Shown: positions 35,367 to 44,909, counted from the stretch's first letter. The stretch: 64,000 nucleotides of DNA from Bacillota bacterium (GCA_023453795.1 JAEXSP010000038.1:92381-156380), one strand, 5' to 3'. The notes: generated by a model not told the origin, from the sequence alone. Program-made: numbers and translations.

Positions 35367-36074
35367 ATGATACCTACTCCCCACATTCAAGCCGATAAGC
35401 TCGGTGTTATTGCAGAAACCGTTTTATTGCCGGGAGACCCTTTAAGAGCTAAGTTTATTGCTGAAAATTATCTGGACAATCCGGTTTGTTTTAATGAAAC
35501 AAGAAATATGTTGGGATATACCGGAACATACAAGGGCAAGAAAGTATCGGTAATGGGCACCGGAATGGGAATGCCTTCCATAGGAATTTACTCATACGAA
35601 CTTATACATTTTTACGGTGTTAAGAATCTTATAAGAATAGGTACGTGCGGAGCTTTACAGCCTGATGTAAAAGTAAGGGATATAGTAATAGGCATGGCAG
35701 CATGCACGAATTCTAATTTTGCATCACAATATGAACTGCCGGGCAGCTTTGCCCCCACGGCATCCTGGGAATTGCTCAGTAAAGCTGTTGAAGCGGCAAA
35801 AAGCAGGAATGTAAGTTTAAAAGTAGGAAATATTTTATCTTCCGACACATTCTATAACGACACCGTTGATGCATGGAAGAAATGGGCGAAAATGGGCGTG
35901 TTGGCAATAGAAATGGAGGCTGCGGCATTATATATGAATGCAGCACGCGGAGGAGCTAATGCCCTGTGCATACTGACTGTATCGGATTCACTTGTTTCCA
36001 GCGAATTGACTACGGCAGAAGAAAGGCAGAAAACCTTTACGGATATGATGGAAATAGCCCTTTCCATTGCTTAG
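35367..36074 (+). CDS. deoD: Purine-nucleoside phosphorylase, DeoD type
   Basis: A 235-residue hexameric-type PNP. Signature elements are PTPHIQA at the start, LPGDPLRAKFIAENYL, the phosphate-binding GTGMGMPSIGIYSYELI, IRIGTCGAL, and near the end AIEMEAAALYM and LTVSD (general-acid Asp). It splits purine (deoxy)nucleosides with phosphate. ATG 35367 gives the expected family length and N-terminus; GGAGATGATT ahead of it matches the 16S tail over several bases. ATG 35349 and 35355 lie inside that ribosome site. It pairs functionally with the divergent deoC. Confidence 0.95.
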   Translation: MIPTPHIQADKLGVIAETVLLPGDPLRAKFIAENYLDNPVCFNETRNMLGYTGTYKGKKVSVMGTGMGMPSIGIYSYELIHFYGVKNLIRIGTCGALQPDVKVRDIVIGMAACTNSNFASQYELPGSFAPTASWELLSKAVEAAKSRNVSLKVGNILSSDTFYNDTVDAWKKWAKMGVLAIEMEAAALYMNAARGGANALCILTVSDSLVSSELTTAEERQKTFTDMMEIALSIA

Positions 36075-36110
36075 GAATCGTAGCTTCAGTTTGCCTACAG
36101 GGGGACGCAT

Positions 36111-36389
36111 ATGAAACATTTATTTTCTTCAGGGGAAGAAATTTATAAGAAAAATATTAAAGAACTGGAACAGGGGACTTTTACCGCTGAATATCTTAAC
36201 TATGACAAGGTTGAGGAGGACACCGTTTTTGAAGCCGTCGGAAAGCTTGACAGCAAGCCTGTTTCGGTAGAGTTCAGGATAAGGAAGGACAGCTTCGGTG
36301 ATGTAGGCTTCAGGTCGCAAATAGGGATATTGATGCAGTCCGATATTATAATTGCAGACTGGGATTTTTACAGGATAAAGGAATTGTAA
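36111..36389 (+). CDS. Conserved-looking small hypothetical protein
   Basis: A 92-residue soluble protein with a helix (EEIYKKNIKELEQG) and strands (TVFEAVGKLDSKPVSVEFRI, DIIIADWDFYRIKEL). I do not recognise the family. It starts behind GGGGGAC, 37 bases after deoD, so the two are probably cotranscribed. The hairpin at 36441-36462 follows. It has no membrane helix, cysteine pair or catalytic signature. Confidence 0.6.
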   Translation: MKHLFSSGEEIYKKNIKELEQGTFTAEYLNYDKVEEDTVFEAVGKLDSKPVSVEFRIRKDSFGDVGFRSQIGILMQSDIIIADWDFYRIKEL

Positions 36390-36440
36390 TTATCTAATGC
36401 TAAATTTCATTAGGTAAACACGTTCAGACTAAAATTCAAA

Positions 36441-36466
36441 GGCAGATCCGTGAGGGTCTGTCTTTA
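36441..36466. terminator. Hairpin between the small hypothetical and acyl-CoA synthetase genes
   Basis: GGCAGATCC pairs with GGGTCTGTC (two G-U pairs) around GTGA, followed by TTTACTTAGT. The genes converge here. Confidence 0.6.
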
Positions 36467-36486
36467 CTTAGTCTTTCTGCATAAAC

Positions 36487-38202
36487 TCAGCCGGTTTTTT
36501 CAACATATCTTTTGATCTTCTTCGTTGTTGTCTTTGCAAATTCCTCTTCACGTATTGTAAATTGTTTAATGTGCTTATAGAGTGGCATCATTTTATTAAT
36601 TGATTTTACTTCCGAATTGACAAACCTATAAATGTCATCCTGCGATATCTTATCGGTTTTAAGCCTTTCCTTGATTGCATCAATGTCGGGAACTATCTGA
36701 GCATGAACCAGTGTTTCACCAGAAAGCTCTTCATGCTTTCCCCAAACTAACGATTCAACTATATAAGGGCTGTTATTCAGGTATGCTTCTACTTCTTCGG
36801 GGAAGACATTCTTTCCGTTTTTTGTTACAATGACGTTTTTCTTTCTTCCGGTTATCTTTATAAATCCATCTTTGTCAATGCACCCCAAGTCCCCTGTATA
36901 CAACCATCCGTCTTTCATTACTTTTTCCGTTGCCAGCTGATTCTGGAAGTATCCAAGCATAACTATAACGCCTTTTACCATAACCTCGCCGATTCCGCCT
37001 TCGCCGGGTGAATCTATTTTGACTTCTATCCCCGGAAGAGGCTGTCCGATCGTATCATGCTTGAAATCGGATTCCCTGCTTACCGATACTACAGGTGAGC
37101 ACTCTGTCAGCCCATAACCCTGAAGAAGGTTTAAGCCCATTGAATGAAAACTTCTTGAAATCTCAGGATTAATTGCTGCGGCTCCTGAAATAATAAGCCT
37201 TACCCTGCCACCAACGTTTTCATGGATTTGCCTGAAAAGCCTTTTCCTTATATCAATCTTTAGAAATTTATAAATAATGTCACTGACGGTCAGCGCTAGC
37301 TTTAATTTGGTCTTTTTACCTGACTTTGCCGCCTGCTCCCATATCTTCTTATGCATATTCTCAAGTATCAAAGGTACAAGTACAAGAACAGTGGGTTTTA
37401 CTTCCTTTAGGTTTTTAGAAATATGTTTTAGCCCTTCATTGAAGGAAATTGTACACCCTCTGTAAATCATAAAAAGAAAATCGGTTGTACATTCATATGT
37501 GTGATGAAGGGGAAGAATGGAAAGGGTTAGGTCTTTTTCATCAATGTAAAGAGTTTTGCCGATTGCCATAATGTCTGAACAGAGATTTTTATGGGAAAGC
37601 ATAACACCCTTTGCCAAATCTGTTGTTCCTGAAGTGAAAAGCAGAATGCTAAGTCTTTCATTATCAACCCTCGTGTTAATATATGAACAATCACCTGATT
37701 TTATATGCTCCCTGCCTTTTTTCACAAGCTGCCGGAAGGAAAGAAAGCCATTTCCATCTTGATCTGCGTCCATATTTATATAATATTTGATTGAAGACAG
37801 GACAGGCATGATTTTCCGAATTTCCTTTTCCAGCTTGCCGGAGAAAACAACAGCTTCAGCATTGGACCTGGTGAGGAGATTCTCTATTTCGGCGACAGGC
37901 AATTCCTTGTCCAGCGGAACAATAACACCTGCTCCGTTTACGGTTGAAAGGTATGTGACACACCATTCATACCTGTTTTCGCCTATGACGGCAATGAATT
38001 TATCTTTAAGTTCAAGGCCTAATAAGGCTGTACCGAATGCATCAAGATCATTTTTAAATTCTGTATAGCTGATTCCTTTATACGTGTTTTCGCCGGATTT
38101 TACAAGAAAGGCATTCTTTGAACCGAATTGTTTTTCACTTTCCGATATCATTTCTTTCAGATCCCGTATAGTTCTTACGTCATAAACAGGCGTATACTCC
38201 AT
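36487..38202 (-). CDS. Long-chain fatty-acid--CoA ligase-like AMP-binding enzyme
   Basis: A 571-residue member of the adenylate-forming superfamily. The P-loop-like A3 motif is LLFTSGTTDLAKGVMLSHKN near residues 195-215. A5 is LLQGYGLTECSPVVSV, A7 is GWLYTGDLGCIDKDG, A8 is IKITGRKKNVIVTKNGKNVF, and a late Lys (KTTTKKIKRY) matches A10. Shape and order match the long-chain acyl-CoA synthetases that activate fatty acids for lipid metabolism. ATG 38202 follows AAGGAG by eight bases; the longer frame adds 13 residues with no ribosome site. Confidence 0.9.
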   Translation of the reverse strand: MEYTPVYDVRTIRDLKEMISESEKQFGSKNAFLVKSGENTYKGISYTEFKNDLDAFGTALLGLELKDKFIAVIGENRYEWCVTYLSTVNGAGVIVPLDKELPVAEIENLLTRSNAEAVVFSGKLEKEIRKIMPVLSSIKYYINMDADQDGNGFLSFRQLVKKGREHIKSGDCSYINTRVDNERLSILLFTSGTTDLAKGVMLSHKNLCSDIMAIGKTLYIDEKDLTLSILPLHHTYECTTDFLFMIYRGCTISFNEGLKHISKNLKEVKPTVLVLVPLILENMHKKIWEQAAKSGKKTKLKLALTVSDIIYKFLKIDIRKRLFRQIHENVGGRVRLIISGAAAINPEISRSFHSMGLNLLQGYGLTECSPVVSVSRESDFKHDTIGQPLPGIEVKIDSPGEGGIGEVMVKGVIVMLGYFQNQLATEKVMKDGWLYTGDLGCIDKDGFIKITGRKKNVIVTKNGKNVFPEEVEAYLNNSPYIVESLVWGKHEELSGETLVHAQIVPDIDAIKERLKTDKISQDDIYRFVNSEVKSINKMMPLYKHIKQFTIREEEFAKTTTKKIKRYVEKTG

Positions 38203-38366
38203 TGTAAATGCTCCTTCCAAGTATCTTCTATACCAATCCATATTATATATTAAAAAAGCAAGATATAAAAGGATACATTTAAAATTTATTCATCTGTTTC
38301 ATACTTATAACTATATAAAAGTCAAGAAGACAGGGGTTTACTGCTTCTTCAATTCTTCTGCCTGTT

Positions 38367-39620
38367 TTAATTTAACTTCCTGTATACTTTTTTAAGCACC
38401 GGTTTAAGAACTAAGAGAGCACCGGCCAATATTATGAGTGTTATGACAATTCTGACGAAAAGTTTTAATTGAAAAATCCCACCAAATGTATCCCGGACTT
38501 TTGCTGAGAATTTCTTGCTGACTGATTTTGATGCAGTCAAATCAACTTTTCCCAGTATTATTCCTTTACGCTCGTATTGTATATAACCTAAAGTGTCTCC
38601 TTTTTTTACAGGAGCTTCAATGTTCTTCTTTATTTGTTTAACAACCTTAAGGTCCCACTTGCTTTTATCCTTTGGAAGCACAGTGCTCAGAGACTTTGCC
38701 GCTATGAGATCAAGAGCTTTTTCATCGGAAGAATCGGCAACTTTAATGCTTTTTACAACTTCTTTTCTTTTAATGATGCTTTGCACTGAAAAGTTTTTGA
38801 ACCCGTACTCCAATAGCTCCTTTGAGTATTTTTCCCTTTCTCCGTGAGCAGCTCCAATCAATACTGCAATCAACTCCATGCCTTTATCGTTGACTGCATC
38901 GGAAATAAGGTTATTGCCGGCCTGGGATGTATATCCTGTCTTTACGCCTATAACCTTTGTATAATATTCGGATTTGCTGAAAAGAAGCTTATTGGTGGTT
39001 ACCATTACAGGCCAGCTTGGATGCTTGCCGGTAACCGGCATTGTAAGATATTTCTCAGATACTATATCCCTGAAGGTCTGAAGCGTCATAGCATACCGGG
39101 TGAATTTTGCAAGATCGTTTGCGGTAGTATAATGATTATCATCATGGATTCCGCAGGCATTAACAAAGTGGGTGTCCTCAGCGCCCAATTCCTTTGCTTT
39201 TTTATTCATAAGGTCAATAAAATCCTGTCTTTTGGGACAAAGGTTTTCAGCAATTATGTTTGCTGTTTCGTTTGCTGATCTGATTAACAGTGCCTTTAAA
39301 AGATCTTTCATGGTAAATTTTTCACCGGCCAAAATGCCAATGTTAGAGCCGTTTTCACCAATGTCATTGACAGCAGCAAGACTGGCGGTCATAACCTGAT
39401 CCGGTTTTCCGAGCTCCAATGCCACTATAGCAGTAACGATTTTTGTAGTGCTGGCAGGAAAAATTCTTTTATCTCCATTGAAATCATATAGTATCTGACC
39501 GGAATGCTTGTCTATCAGAACATAAGCTTTGGCATCCAGATTTAAGGATTCAGCAAAAACGGCTGATATGTTCAGAATTATTATTAAAACTATTGCAATA
39601 AGCGCTGCGGCCTTTTTCAT
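38367..39620 (-). CDS. D-alanyl-D-alanine carboxypeptidase (peptidase S11, DacF-like)
   Basis: A 417-residue low-molecular-weight penicillin-binding protein that trims peptidoglycan stem peptides. A signal peptide (MKKAAALIAIVLIIILNISA, cleavage after VFA) is followed by the active-site triad: Ser57-x-x-Lys60 in PASTTKIV, Ser-Ala-Asn in IRSANETAN near 112, and Lys-Thr-Gly in GVKTGYTSQAG near 222. The C-terminal beta domain ends in a membrane helix (LFVRIVITLIILAGALLVLK) rather than the usual amphipathic anchor. GGAGGGCAAT precedes the ATG. A second family member lies at 56447-57643. Confidence 0.93.
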   Translation of the reverse strand: MKKAAALIAIVLIIILNISAVFAESLNLDAKAYVLIDKHSGQILYDFNGDKRIFPASTTKIVTAIVALELGKPDQVMTASLAAVNDIGENGSNIGILAGEKFTMKDLLKALLIRSANETANIIAENLCPKRQDFIDLMNKKAKELGAEDTHFVNACGIHDDNHYTTANDLAKFTRYAMTLQTFRDIVSEKYLTMPVTGKHPSWPVMVTTNKLLFSKSEYYTKVIGVKTGYTSQAGNNLISDAVNDKGMELIAVLIGAAHGEREKYSKELLEYGFKNFSVQSIIKRKEVVKSIKVADSSDEKALDLIAAKSLSTVLPKDKSKWDLKVVKQIKKNIEAPVKKGDTLGYIQYERKGIILGKVDLTASKSVSKKFSAKVRDTFGGIFQLKLFVRIVITLIILAGALLVLKPVLKKVYRKLN

Positions 39621-39832
39621 ATTGCCCTCCGCCTGTGTTGAATTAAGTAGTTTATCTTCAAAGTAAATAAATACAATAAAAAAAGTATACCAGAAAATTA
39701 GTAAAAAAGAAGGAGTTCACGAAAAAAACATAGTGTAAAAAAAAGGAATTAAAAGATATTAGGAGAATACATAACAATATGTATTATAAATGGACAAAAA
39801 TAGATAAAAGATTTTAAAAACAAGGGGGATTC

Positions 39833-40582
39833 ATGTTGAAATTTAAGCTTTTTGGAAAGGAATACTGTATAAGCAAAGTGGTGCTGTTTGCCGTAATATT
39901 GCCTGTATTCCTTGTGATCGCCGCTTTCATATTTATTACCGGACATTATATCAGCAGGAGTAGCGGAGGAATAATTGTTGAGAAACAATCGGTAGAAAAC
40001 CTGCCGGATGAGTCTTCGGCTGCAGATAAAACAAATATTGTGCGGGAGTCTTCCCAAAATAGTATCCCCAGGATAAAGGTTTATGTTGTGGGGGCTGTTA
40101 TGCATCCCGGCGTTGTGGAGCTTGAGAAGGGTCAAATAATTGAAGATGCAATAAAAGCCGCAGGAGGGGCCAAGCCCGAAGCTGATCTTGAAAATATAAA
40201 TCTGGCATATATATTAAATGAGAATGTAATGATAAAAATTAAATCCAAAAATGAAGTCAAGTCAGAAAAGAAAGCTGCAGGCGGTAAAACAAATGCACAT
40301 CAGGACAGAGCTGTTGAGGGGATAACGATTTCTAAAGACAGCAAAGGAGCCATAGCCGGCGAAAACACTTCTTCAAAAGAAACAGAATCAAAGATAAATA
40401 TAAATACGGCGACTTTGGAGGAACTGGATAAGCTGGATGGGGTAGGGCAGGCAACTGCAAAAAAAATAATGGACTACAGGGAGAAGAATGGTTCCTTCAA
40501 GACAATCGATGACATTAAAAAGGTGTCCGGAATCGGCGATGCCAAATTCAATAGCTTTAAGGACATGATTACTGTCGGATAA
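39833..40582 (+). CDS. comEA: ComEA-like DNA-binding protein (SLBB plus helix-hairpin-helix)
   Basis: A 249-residue protein: an N-terminal membrane anchor (residues 14-40), an SLBB domain with KVYVVGAVMHPGVVELEKGQ near 80-100 followed by IEDAIKAAGGAKPEA, a low-complexity linker, and a C-terminal tandem HhH domain with NINTATLEELDKLDGVGQ near 187-204. This is the architecture of ComEA, the membrane DNA receptor of natural transformation. No comEB or comEC is next to it. AAGGGGGATTC precedes ATG 39833. Its stop is one base short of the next convergent gene's stop. Confidence 0.9.
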   Translation: MLKFKLFGKEYCISKVVLFAVILPVFLVIAAFIFITGHYISRSSGGIIVEKQSVENLPDESSAADKTNIVRESSQNSIPRIKVYVVGAVMHPGVVELEKGQIIEDAIKAAGGAKPEADLENINLAYILNENVMIKIKSKNEVKSEKKAAGGKTNAHQDRAVEGITISKDSKGAIAGENTSSKETESKININTATLEELDKLDGVGQATAKKIMDYREKNGSFKTIDDIKKVSGIGDAKFNSFKDMITVG

Positions 40583-40583
40583 G

Positions 40584-40733
40584 CTATTTCCCCATTGAAG
40601 GCAGTATAATTGCAGCAGTGATAAAATAGCCGAGAATTATTGACAGGCATGGAAATGCTACGCCGAAAATTATTATTTTTTGGGCTTTTCTTCTTCTATG
40701 ATTTTTAAACTTTTCAACTCTTTTAACTCTCAT
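40584..40733 (-). CDS. 49-residue single-pass membrane protein
   Basis: Read from the minus strand. The peptide begins MRVKRVEKFKNHRRRKAQK, very basic, followed by a hydrophobic helix (IIIFGVAFPCLSIILGYFIT) and a short tail. Positive-inside topology puts the basic end in the cytoplasm. TTGGAGG lies seven bases before the ATG, strongly supporting translation. The basic-then-helix layout resembles the anchor of SPOR-type cell-wall proteins, but no SPOR domain follows. Function unknown. Confidence 0.6.
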   Translation of the reverse strand: MRVKRVEKFKNHRRRKAQKIIIFGVAFPCLSIILGYFITAAIILPSMGK

Positions 40734-40822
40734 AATATCCTCCAATATTTACCAAGTACATTATAGCATAAACTTTTTTATTATAGTATTACCTGGAAAT
40801 ACAGGATGGATTCATTATTGCC

Positions 40823-41032
40823 TCAGATTTTCTCTTTGTGGATATCAAGAGTTAAATTATCATAATCCTCCATGACCTTTTTTACTGCAATAAGATTATG
40901 GGTGATATACACCGTTTCACCGCCAAGGTCCTTTTCGGTTCCCGAAATAAGATTTTTCTGGCGCAATTCCCTTACAAGGACAGGAATATCACGGGTATTC
41001 CCGCATAAATCAACAATTGAAAATTTAACCAA
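40823..41032 (-). CDS. Small hypothetical protein
   Basis: A 69-residue protein starting at TTG 41032 (MVKFSIVDLCGNTRD) behind GGAGGGGG; the longer frame to 41077 has no ribosome site. The strand-helix pattern (IPVLVRELRQKNLI, TVYITHNLIAVKKVMEDY) looks soluble and folded. No family recognised. It is divergent from the thrS T-box promoter. Confidence 0.55.
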   Translation of the reverse strand: MVKFSIVDLCGNTRDIPVLVRELRQKNLISGTEKDLGGETVYITHNLIAVKKVMEDYDNLTLDIHKEKI

Positions 41033-41129
41033 GCCAATTCCCCCTCCGGTATAGTTGTTATAGTTATATATTACCATGTTTGCATGAAGTAAGAAATGAT
41101 CTATGAAAAAATAATGAGTATAAAGGGCA

Positions 41130-41157
41130 TTGACATTGATAGAATAAAGTCTATAAT
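41130..41157 (+). promoter_or_regulatory. Sigma-A promoter of thrS
   Basis: TTGACA (41130-41135) and TATAAT (41152-41157) with a 16-base spacer, about 25 bases ahead of the T-box leader. Confidence 0.85.
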
Positions 41158-41179
41158 TATATATAATTTATAAAAAACG

Positions 41180-41390
41180 ACATTTAGCTGTGACGGGAAG
41201 AGTAACCCGGGTATTTTCTTTCAAGAGAGAAGGCATCAAGGCTGGAAGTGCTTTCATTGAAACCGGTTGAAGACCACCCCTGAGCTGAAACGCTGATTAC
41301 GTTATAATCTAATGAGTCCAAACTAGGGTGGAACCACGTGAGATTGCTCTCGTCCCTTATATTTAATATAAGCGACGGGAGTTTTTATTT
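41180..41390 (+). ncRNA. T-box leader of thrS
   Basis: The T-box core AGGGTGGAACCACG is at 41325-41338 and pairs with the acceptor end of uncharged tRNA. Stem I carries AGAGTA early and a candidate specifier ACC (threonine codon) at 41273-41275, followed by A. The competing terminator is a long hairpin (41347-41381, ending GACGGGAG) with five T. Uncharged tRNA-Thr should favour the antiterminator and switch on thrS. Confidence 0.92.
41347..41386 (+). terminator. T-box-controlled terminator
   Basis: CTCTCGTCCCTTATAT pairs with ATATAAGCGACGGGAG (one mismatch, one wobble), followed by TTTTT. It overlaps the antiterminator partner of the T-box core. Confidence 0.85.
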
Positions 41391-41447
41391 TCTGCAAAAA
41401 TAATGTAGATTGCAGAATAGAGAAGATAACGAAAGGAAGGCATTGAA

Positions 41448-43388
41448 ATGATTAAAATTACACTTAAGGACGGAAGTTCAAAGGAATACAGCGAAGGAAC
41501 ATCCATCATGGAAGTTGCGGAAAGCATAAGTGCCGGTCTTGCAAGAGTTTCTCTTGCCGGTGAAGTTGACGGTATTGTCAAAGATTTAAGCTTTAAGCTT
41601 GAAAAAGACTGCAAACTTAATCTTCTCACATTTGACAGTGAAGGAGGCAAAAATGCATACAGGCATACAACCTCCCACATAATGGCTCAAGCCGTGAAGA
41701 GGCTTTATCCGGAAGCAAAGCTGGCTATCGGCCCTTCGATTGAGAACGGATTCTACTATGATTTTGATATAGACAAGACTTTTTCGCTTGAAGAGCTTGC
41801 GAAGATCGAAAAGGAAATGGAGAAGATAGTTAAGGAAGATCTCAAGCTGGAAAGGTTTACCTTGCCGAGAGATGAAGCAATAAAATTTATGGAGGAAAAA
41901 AATGAGCCTTACAAGGTCGAATTAATAAGAGATTTGCCTGAGGGGGAAATAATTTCTTTCTACAAGCAGGGTGAGTTTGTAGATCTCTGTGCAGGGCCTC
42001 ACATTCCTTCAACAGGGAAAGTCAAGGCTTTCAAGCTTACTCAGGTAGCAGGCGCATACTGGAGAGGGAATGAAAAAAATAAGATGCTCCAAAGGATATA
42101 TGGAACGTCATTCCTTAAGAGAAGCGAGCTTGATGAATATATTGCCAAGGTCGAGGAAGCCAAGAAGAGGGACCACAACAAGCTTGGACGTGAACTGGAG
42201 CTATTCACTACTGTTGATTATATCGGACAGGGCTTGCCGATATTGATGCCCAAAGGTGCAAGGATTATTCAGATACTACAGCGTTTTGTTGAAGATGAAG
42301 AAGAGAGACGAGGTTATTTGCTTACCAAGACTCCGTTCATGGCAAAGAGCGATCTGTATAAGATTTCAGGGCATTGGCAGCATTACCGTGAAGGAATGTT
42401 CATTATGGGGGATGAAAACGATGAGACGAATGAAGTCTTTGCATTGCGTCCAATGACATGCCCATTCCAGTTTCAGGTTTATTTAGCCAGACTCAGAAGC
42501 TACAGAGAGCTTCCAATGAGGTTCAATGAAACTTCTACCTTGTTCAGGAACGAATCGTCAGGGGAAATGCACGGCCTCATAAGAGTAAGGCAGTTTACAA
42601 TATCCGAAGGCCATCTTGCATGTATGCCGGAACAGCTTGAACAGGAATTTGCGGGCTGCGTTGACCTGGCAAACTTCATGCTGAAGACTGTCGGGCTTGA
42701 TGAAGATGTAACTTACCGCTTCTCAAAATGGGATCCTAACAATAAGGATAAATATATTGGCTCTGAAGAACAGTGGGAAGAAGTTCAAAATAGAATGAGG
42801 CAGATATTGGATCATCTCGGAATTAAATATACTGAGGCTGAGGGTGAGGCTGCTTTCTACGGGCCGAAGCTCGATATCCAGACAAGGAATGTTCATGGAA
42901 AAGAGGATACGCTAATAACTGTCCAAATAGACTTCCAGCTGGCTCAGAAATTCGGAATGCAGTATATCGACAGAGACGGGCAGAAAAAGTATCCGTATGT
43001 AATCCACAGGACTTCTATCGGCTGCTATGAAAGAACCCTTGCATTACTTATAGAGAAATATGCAGGTGCTTTTCCGACATGGCTTTCACCTGTACAGGTA
43101 AAGGTTCTTCCTTTAATAGAAAAGCATCACGAGTATGCTTTAGAAGTAGAGAACCTGTTAAGAGCAAACGGATTAAGGGTGGAAACCGATCTGAGGAACG
43201 AAAAGATAGGTTATAAGATTCGTGAAGCCCAGATGGAAAAAGTCCCGTACATGATCGTTATTGGGGACAAGGAGATGGAGAATCGTGCAGTTGCGGTAAG
43301 GTCAAGAAAGTCTGGGGACTTGGGCTCGATGCAATTGAATGACTTCATGGAAAAGGTTCTTGAGGAAGTAAGAACAAGGGCAAAATAG
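41448..43388 (+). CDS. thrS: Threonyl-tRNA synthetase
   Basis: A 646-residue class II synthetase. Domain order: TGS (residues 1-62), the second editing-related domain with HTTSHIMAQAVKRLYPEA near 70-87, the catalytic core with RPMTCPFQFQVY near 331-342 (the Cys is a zinc ligand) and motif 3 HRTSIGCYERTLALLIE near 522-538, then an anticodon-binding domain (GLRVETDLRNEKIGYKIREA). It charges tRNA-Thr and edits Ser-tRNA-Thr. The length is typical. The T-box leader upstream gives its regulation. Confidence 0.97.
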   Translation: MIKITLKDGSSKEYSEGTSIMEVAESISAGLARVSLAGEVDGIVKDLSFKLEKDCKLNLLTFDSEGGKNAYRHTTSHIMAQAVKRLYPEAKLAIGPSIENGFYYDFDIDKTFSLEELAKIEKEMEKIVKEDLKLERFTLPRDEAIKFMEEKNEPYKVELIRDLPEGEIISFYKQGEFVDLCAGPHIPSTGKVKAFKLTQVAGAYWRGNEKNKMLQRIYGTSFLKRSELDEYIAKVEEAKKRDHNKLGRELELFTTVDYIGQGLPILMPKGARIIQILQRFVEDEEERRGYLLTKTPFMAKSDLYKISGHWQHYREGMFIMGDENDETNEVFALRPMTCPFQFQVYLARLRSYRELPMRFNETSTLFRNESSGEMHGLIRVRQFTISEGHLACMPEQLEQEFAGCVDLANFMLKTVGLDEDVTYRFSKWDPNNKDKYIGSEEQWEEVQNRMRQILDHLGIKYTEAEGEAAFYGPKLDIQTRNVHGKEDTLITVQIDFQLAQKFGMQYIDRDGQKKYPYVIHRTSIGCYERTLALLIEKYAGAFPTWLSPVQVKVLPLIEKHHEYALEVENLLRANGLRVETDLRNEKIGYKIREAQMEKVPYMIVIGDKEMENRAVAVRSRKSGDLGSMQLNDFMEKVLEEVRTRAK

Positions 43389-43406
43389 GTTGAATCATGG
43401 GAAAAG

Positions 43407-43448
43407 CTCTTCATCTCTTATATTATGTAAGAGACGGGGAGTTTTTTT
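43407..43448 (+). terminator. Terminator after thrS
   Basis: CTCTTCATCTCTTA pairs with GTAAGAGACGGGGAG (several wobble pairs), followed by seven T. Its sequence resembles the T-box terminator of the same gene. Confidence 0.7.
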
Positions 43449-43618
43449 ATTTAAATTAAGAGGAATCAATGCCTTCAAGAATTTTTTAACTTTTTTATGA
43501 TTTTAATATTTCATTTTAGTATAGTAAAAGTTATAATCTATATAGTGTGAATTCTATCATTCTGCACAATATTTTTCATCATGAAAGCAGATGAATAAAA
43601 AGCAAGGAGAGATCCGGC

Positions 43619-44002
43619 ATGGAAAAAAGAATAAATTCAAGAGTGAAATTTACCTCCAAAGCAATAATCAATTACAATGGTGAATGCATTAATGCCGAAG
43701 TGGATAACCTGAGTTTGACAGGTGCGTTGGTAAAAATGGATGAAGTACTTGACATTCATGAAAACCAGCTGCTGGATATGGAGCTTTTGATCTCCGGTGT
43801 CACGACCGATACAAGAATTAATTTAAAATGTGCAGTTGTAAGAATAGATGGACAAAACATCGGTGTTAAATTTGACGTTATTGACATAGATGCGTTTATT
43901 TTCTTAAAAAACATCGTTGTATATAATGATGGGGATGATGGTAAGATCATGAGGGAATTTACAAACCATATCCAACAAAGGAACAATTCTATAAAAAACT
44001 AA
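43619..44002 (+). CDS. PilZ-domain protein
   Basis: A 127-residue PilZ domain. The N-terminal R-x3-R-type c-di-GMP contact is represented by EKRINSRVKF (only partly conserved), followed by strand IINYNGE and the D/N-x-S-x-x-G motif DNLSLTGALVKMDE near residues 33-46. It may bind cyclic di-GMP, but the first arginine motif is weaker than in proven receptors. It starts behind AAGGAGAG, 41 bases ahead of thyA. A c-di-GMP-responsive protein beside folate genes has no obvious link to them. Confidence 0.75.
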   Translation: MEKRINSRVKFTSKAIINYNGECINAEVDNLSLTGALVKMDEVLDIHENQLLDMELLISGVTTDTRINLKCAVVRIDGQNIGVKFDVIDIDAFIFLKNIVVYNDGDDGKIMREFTNHIQQRNNSIKN

Positions 44003-44043
44003 GGAAATATCGCAACCTTGAGACATGAGTGGGGTAAGTTGCT

Positions 44044-44874
44044 ATGAGTAAAGCTGATAATATTTTTATAACAATGTGTAAGGATATCCTTGAAAACGGA
44101 GTATCCTCTGAAGGTGAGACTGTAAGAGCCAAGTGGGCTGATGGCACCCTGGCCCATACGATTAAAAAATTTGCGGTTGTTAACAGGTATGATCTATCAG
44201 AAGAATTTCCGATCCTTACTTTAAGACCAACAAACCTAAAAGCTGCAATTGATGAATTGCTTTGGATATGGCAAAAGAAATCGAATAACATAAAAGATCT
44301 CAATAGCCGTATTTGGGATAGCTGGGCTGATGAAGATGGGTCAATAGGTAAGGCATACGGATATCAATTAGGGATTAAGCATAAGTACGGTGAAGGGGAG
44401 TTCGACCAGGTAGACAGGATTATTTACGACTTAAAGAATAATCCTTATAGCAGAAGGATTATTGCCAATATGTACAATCACAGTGACTTGCATGAAATGA
44501 ACTTATATCCTTGTGCCTATAGCATAACCTTCAATGTTACAGGCAGGAAGCTTAATGCAATACTTAATCAACGTTCGCAAGATATTTTGGTTGCTAATAA
44601 CTGGAATGTAACACAGTATTCAATTCTTGTGCACATGCTGGCACAAGCAAGCGGTCTTGAAGCTGGAGAATTTGTTCATGTTATTGCTGATGCACATATA
44701 TATGACAGGCATATACCGTTAATCACAGAGCTTATACAAAGGAATGCATACCCGGCACCGAAGTTATTGATTAATCCGGATAAAAAGGATTTCTATGACT
44801 TTAAAGTTGAAGATTTTGTGTTAGAGGGTTATCAGAGAGGAGCACAAATCAAAAATATTCCTGTTGCTATATAG
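44044..44874 (+). CDS. thyA: Thymidylate synthase
   Basis: A 276-residue ThyA that methylates dUMP to dTMP with methylenetetrahydrofolate. The catalytic cysteine is Cys157 in MNLYPCAYSITF, with NQRSQDILVANNWNVTQYS carrying the Arg-Ser-x-Asp phosphate motif. The N-terminal arginine loop and LRPTNLKAAIDELLWIW are recognisable. The Tyr-Pro-Cys-Ala version of the usual Pro-Pro-Cys-His motif marks a diverged subgroup. folA lies 35 bases downstream, recycling the dihydrofolate that ThyA produces. Confidence 0.93.
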   Translation: MSKADNIFITMCKDILENGVSSEGETVRAKWADGTLAHTIKKFAVVNRYDLSEEFPILTLRPTNLKAAIDELLWIWQKKSNNIKDLNSRIWDSWADEDGSIGKAYGYQLGIKHKYGEGEFDQVDRIIYDLKNNPYSRRIIANMYNHSDLHEMNLYPCAYSITFNVTGRKLNAILNQRSQDILVANNWNVTQYSILVHMLAQASGLEAGEFVHVIADAHIYDRHIPLITELIQRNAYPAPKLLINPDKKDFYDFKVEDFVLEGYQRGAQIKNIPVAI

Positions 44875-44909
44875 AAAGAAATGCATAATTTAAAAGGAGT
44901 TATTTCAAT

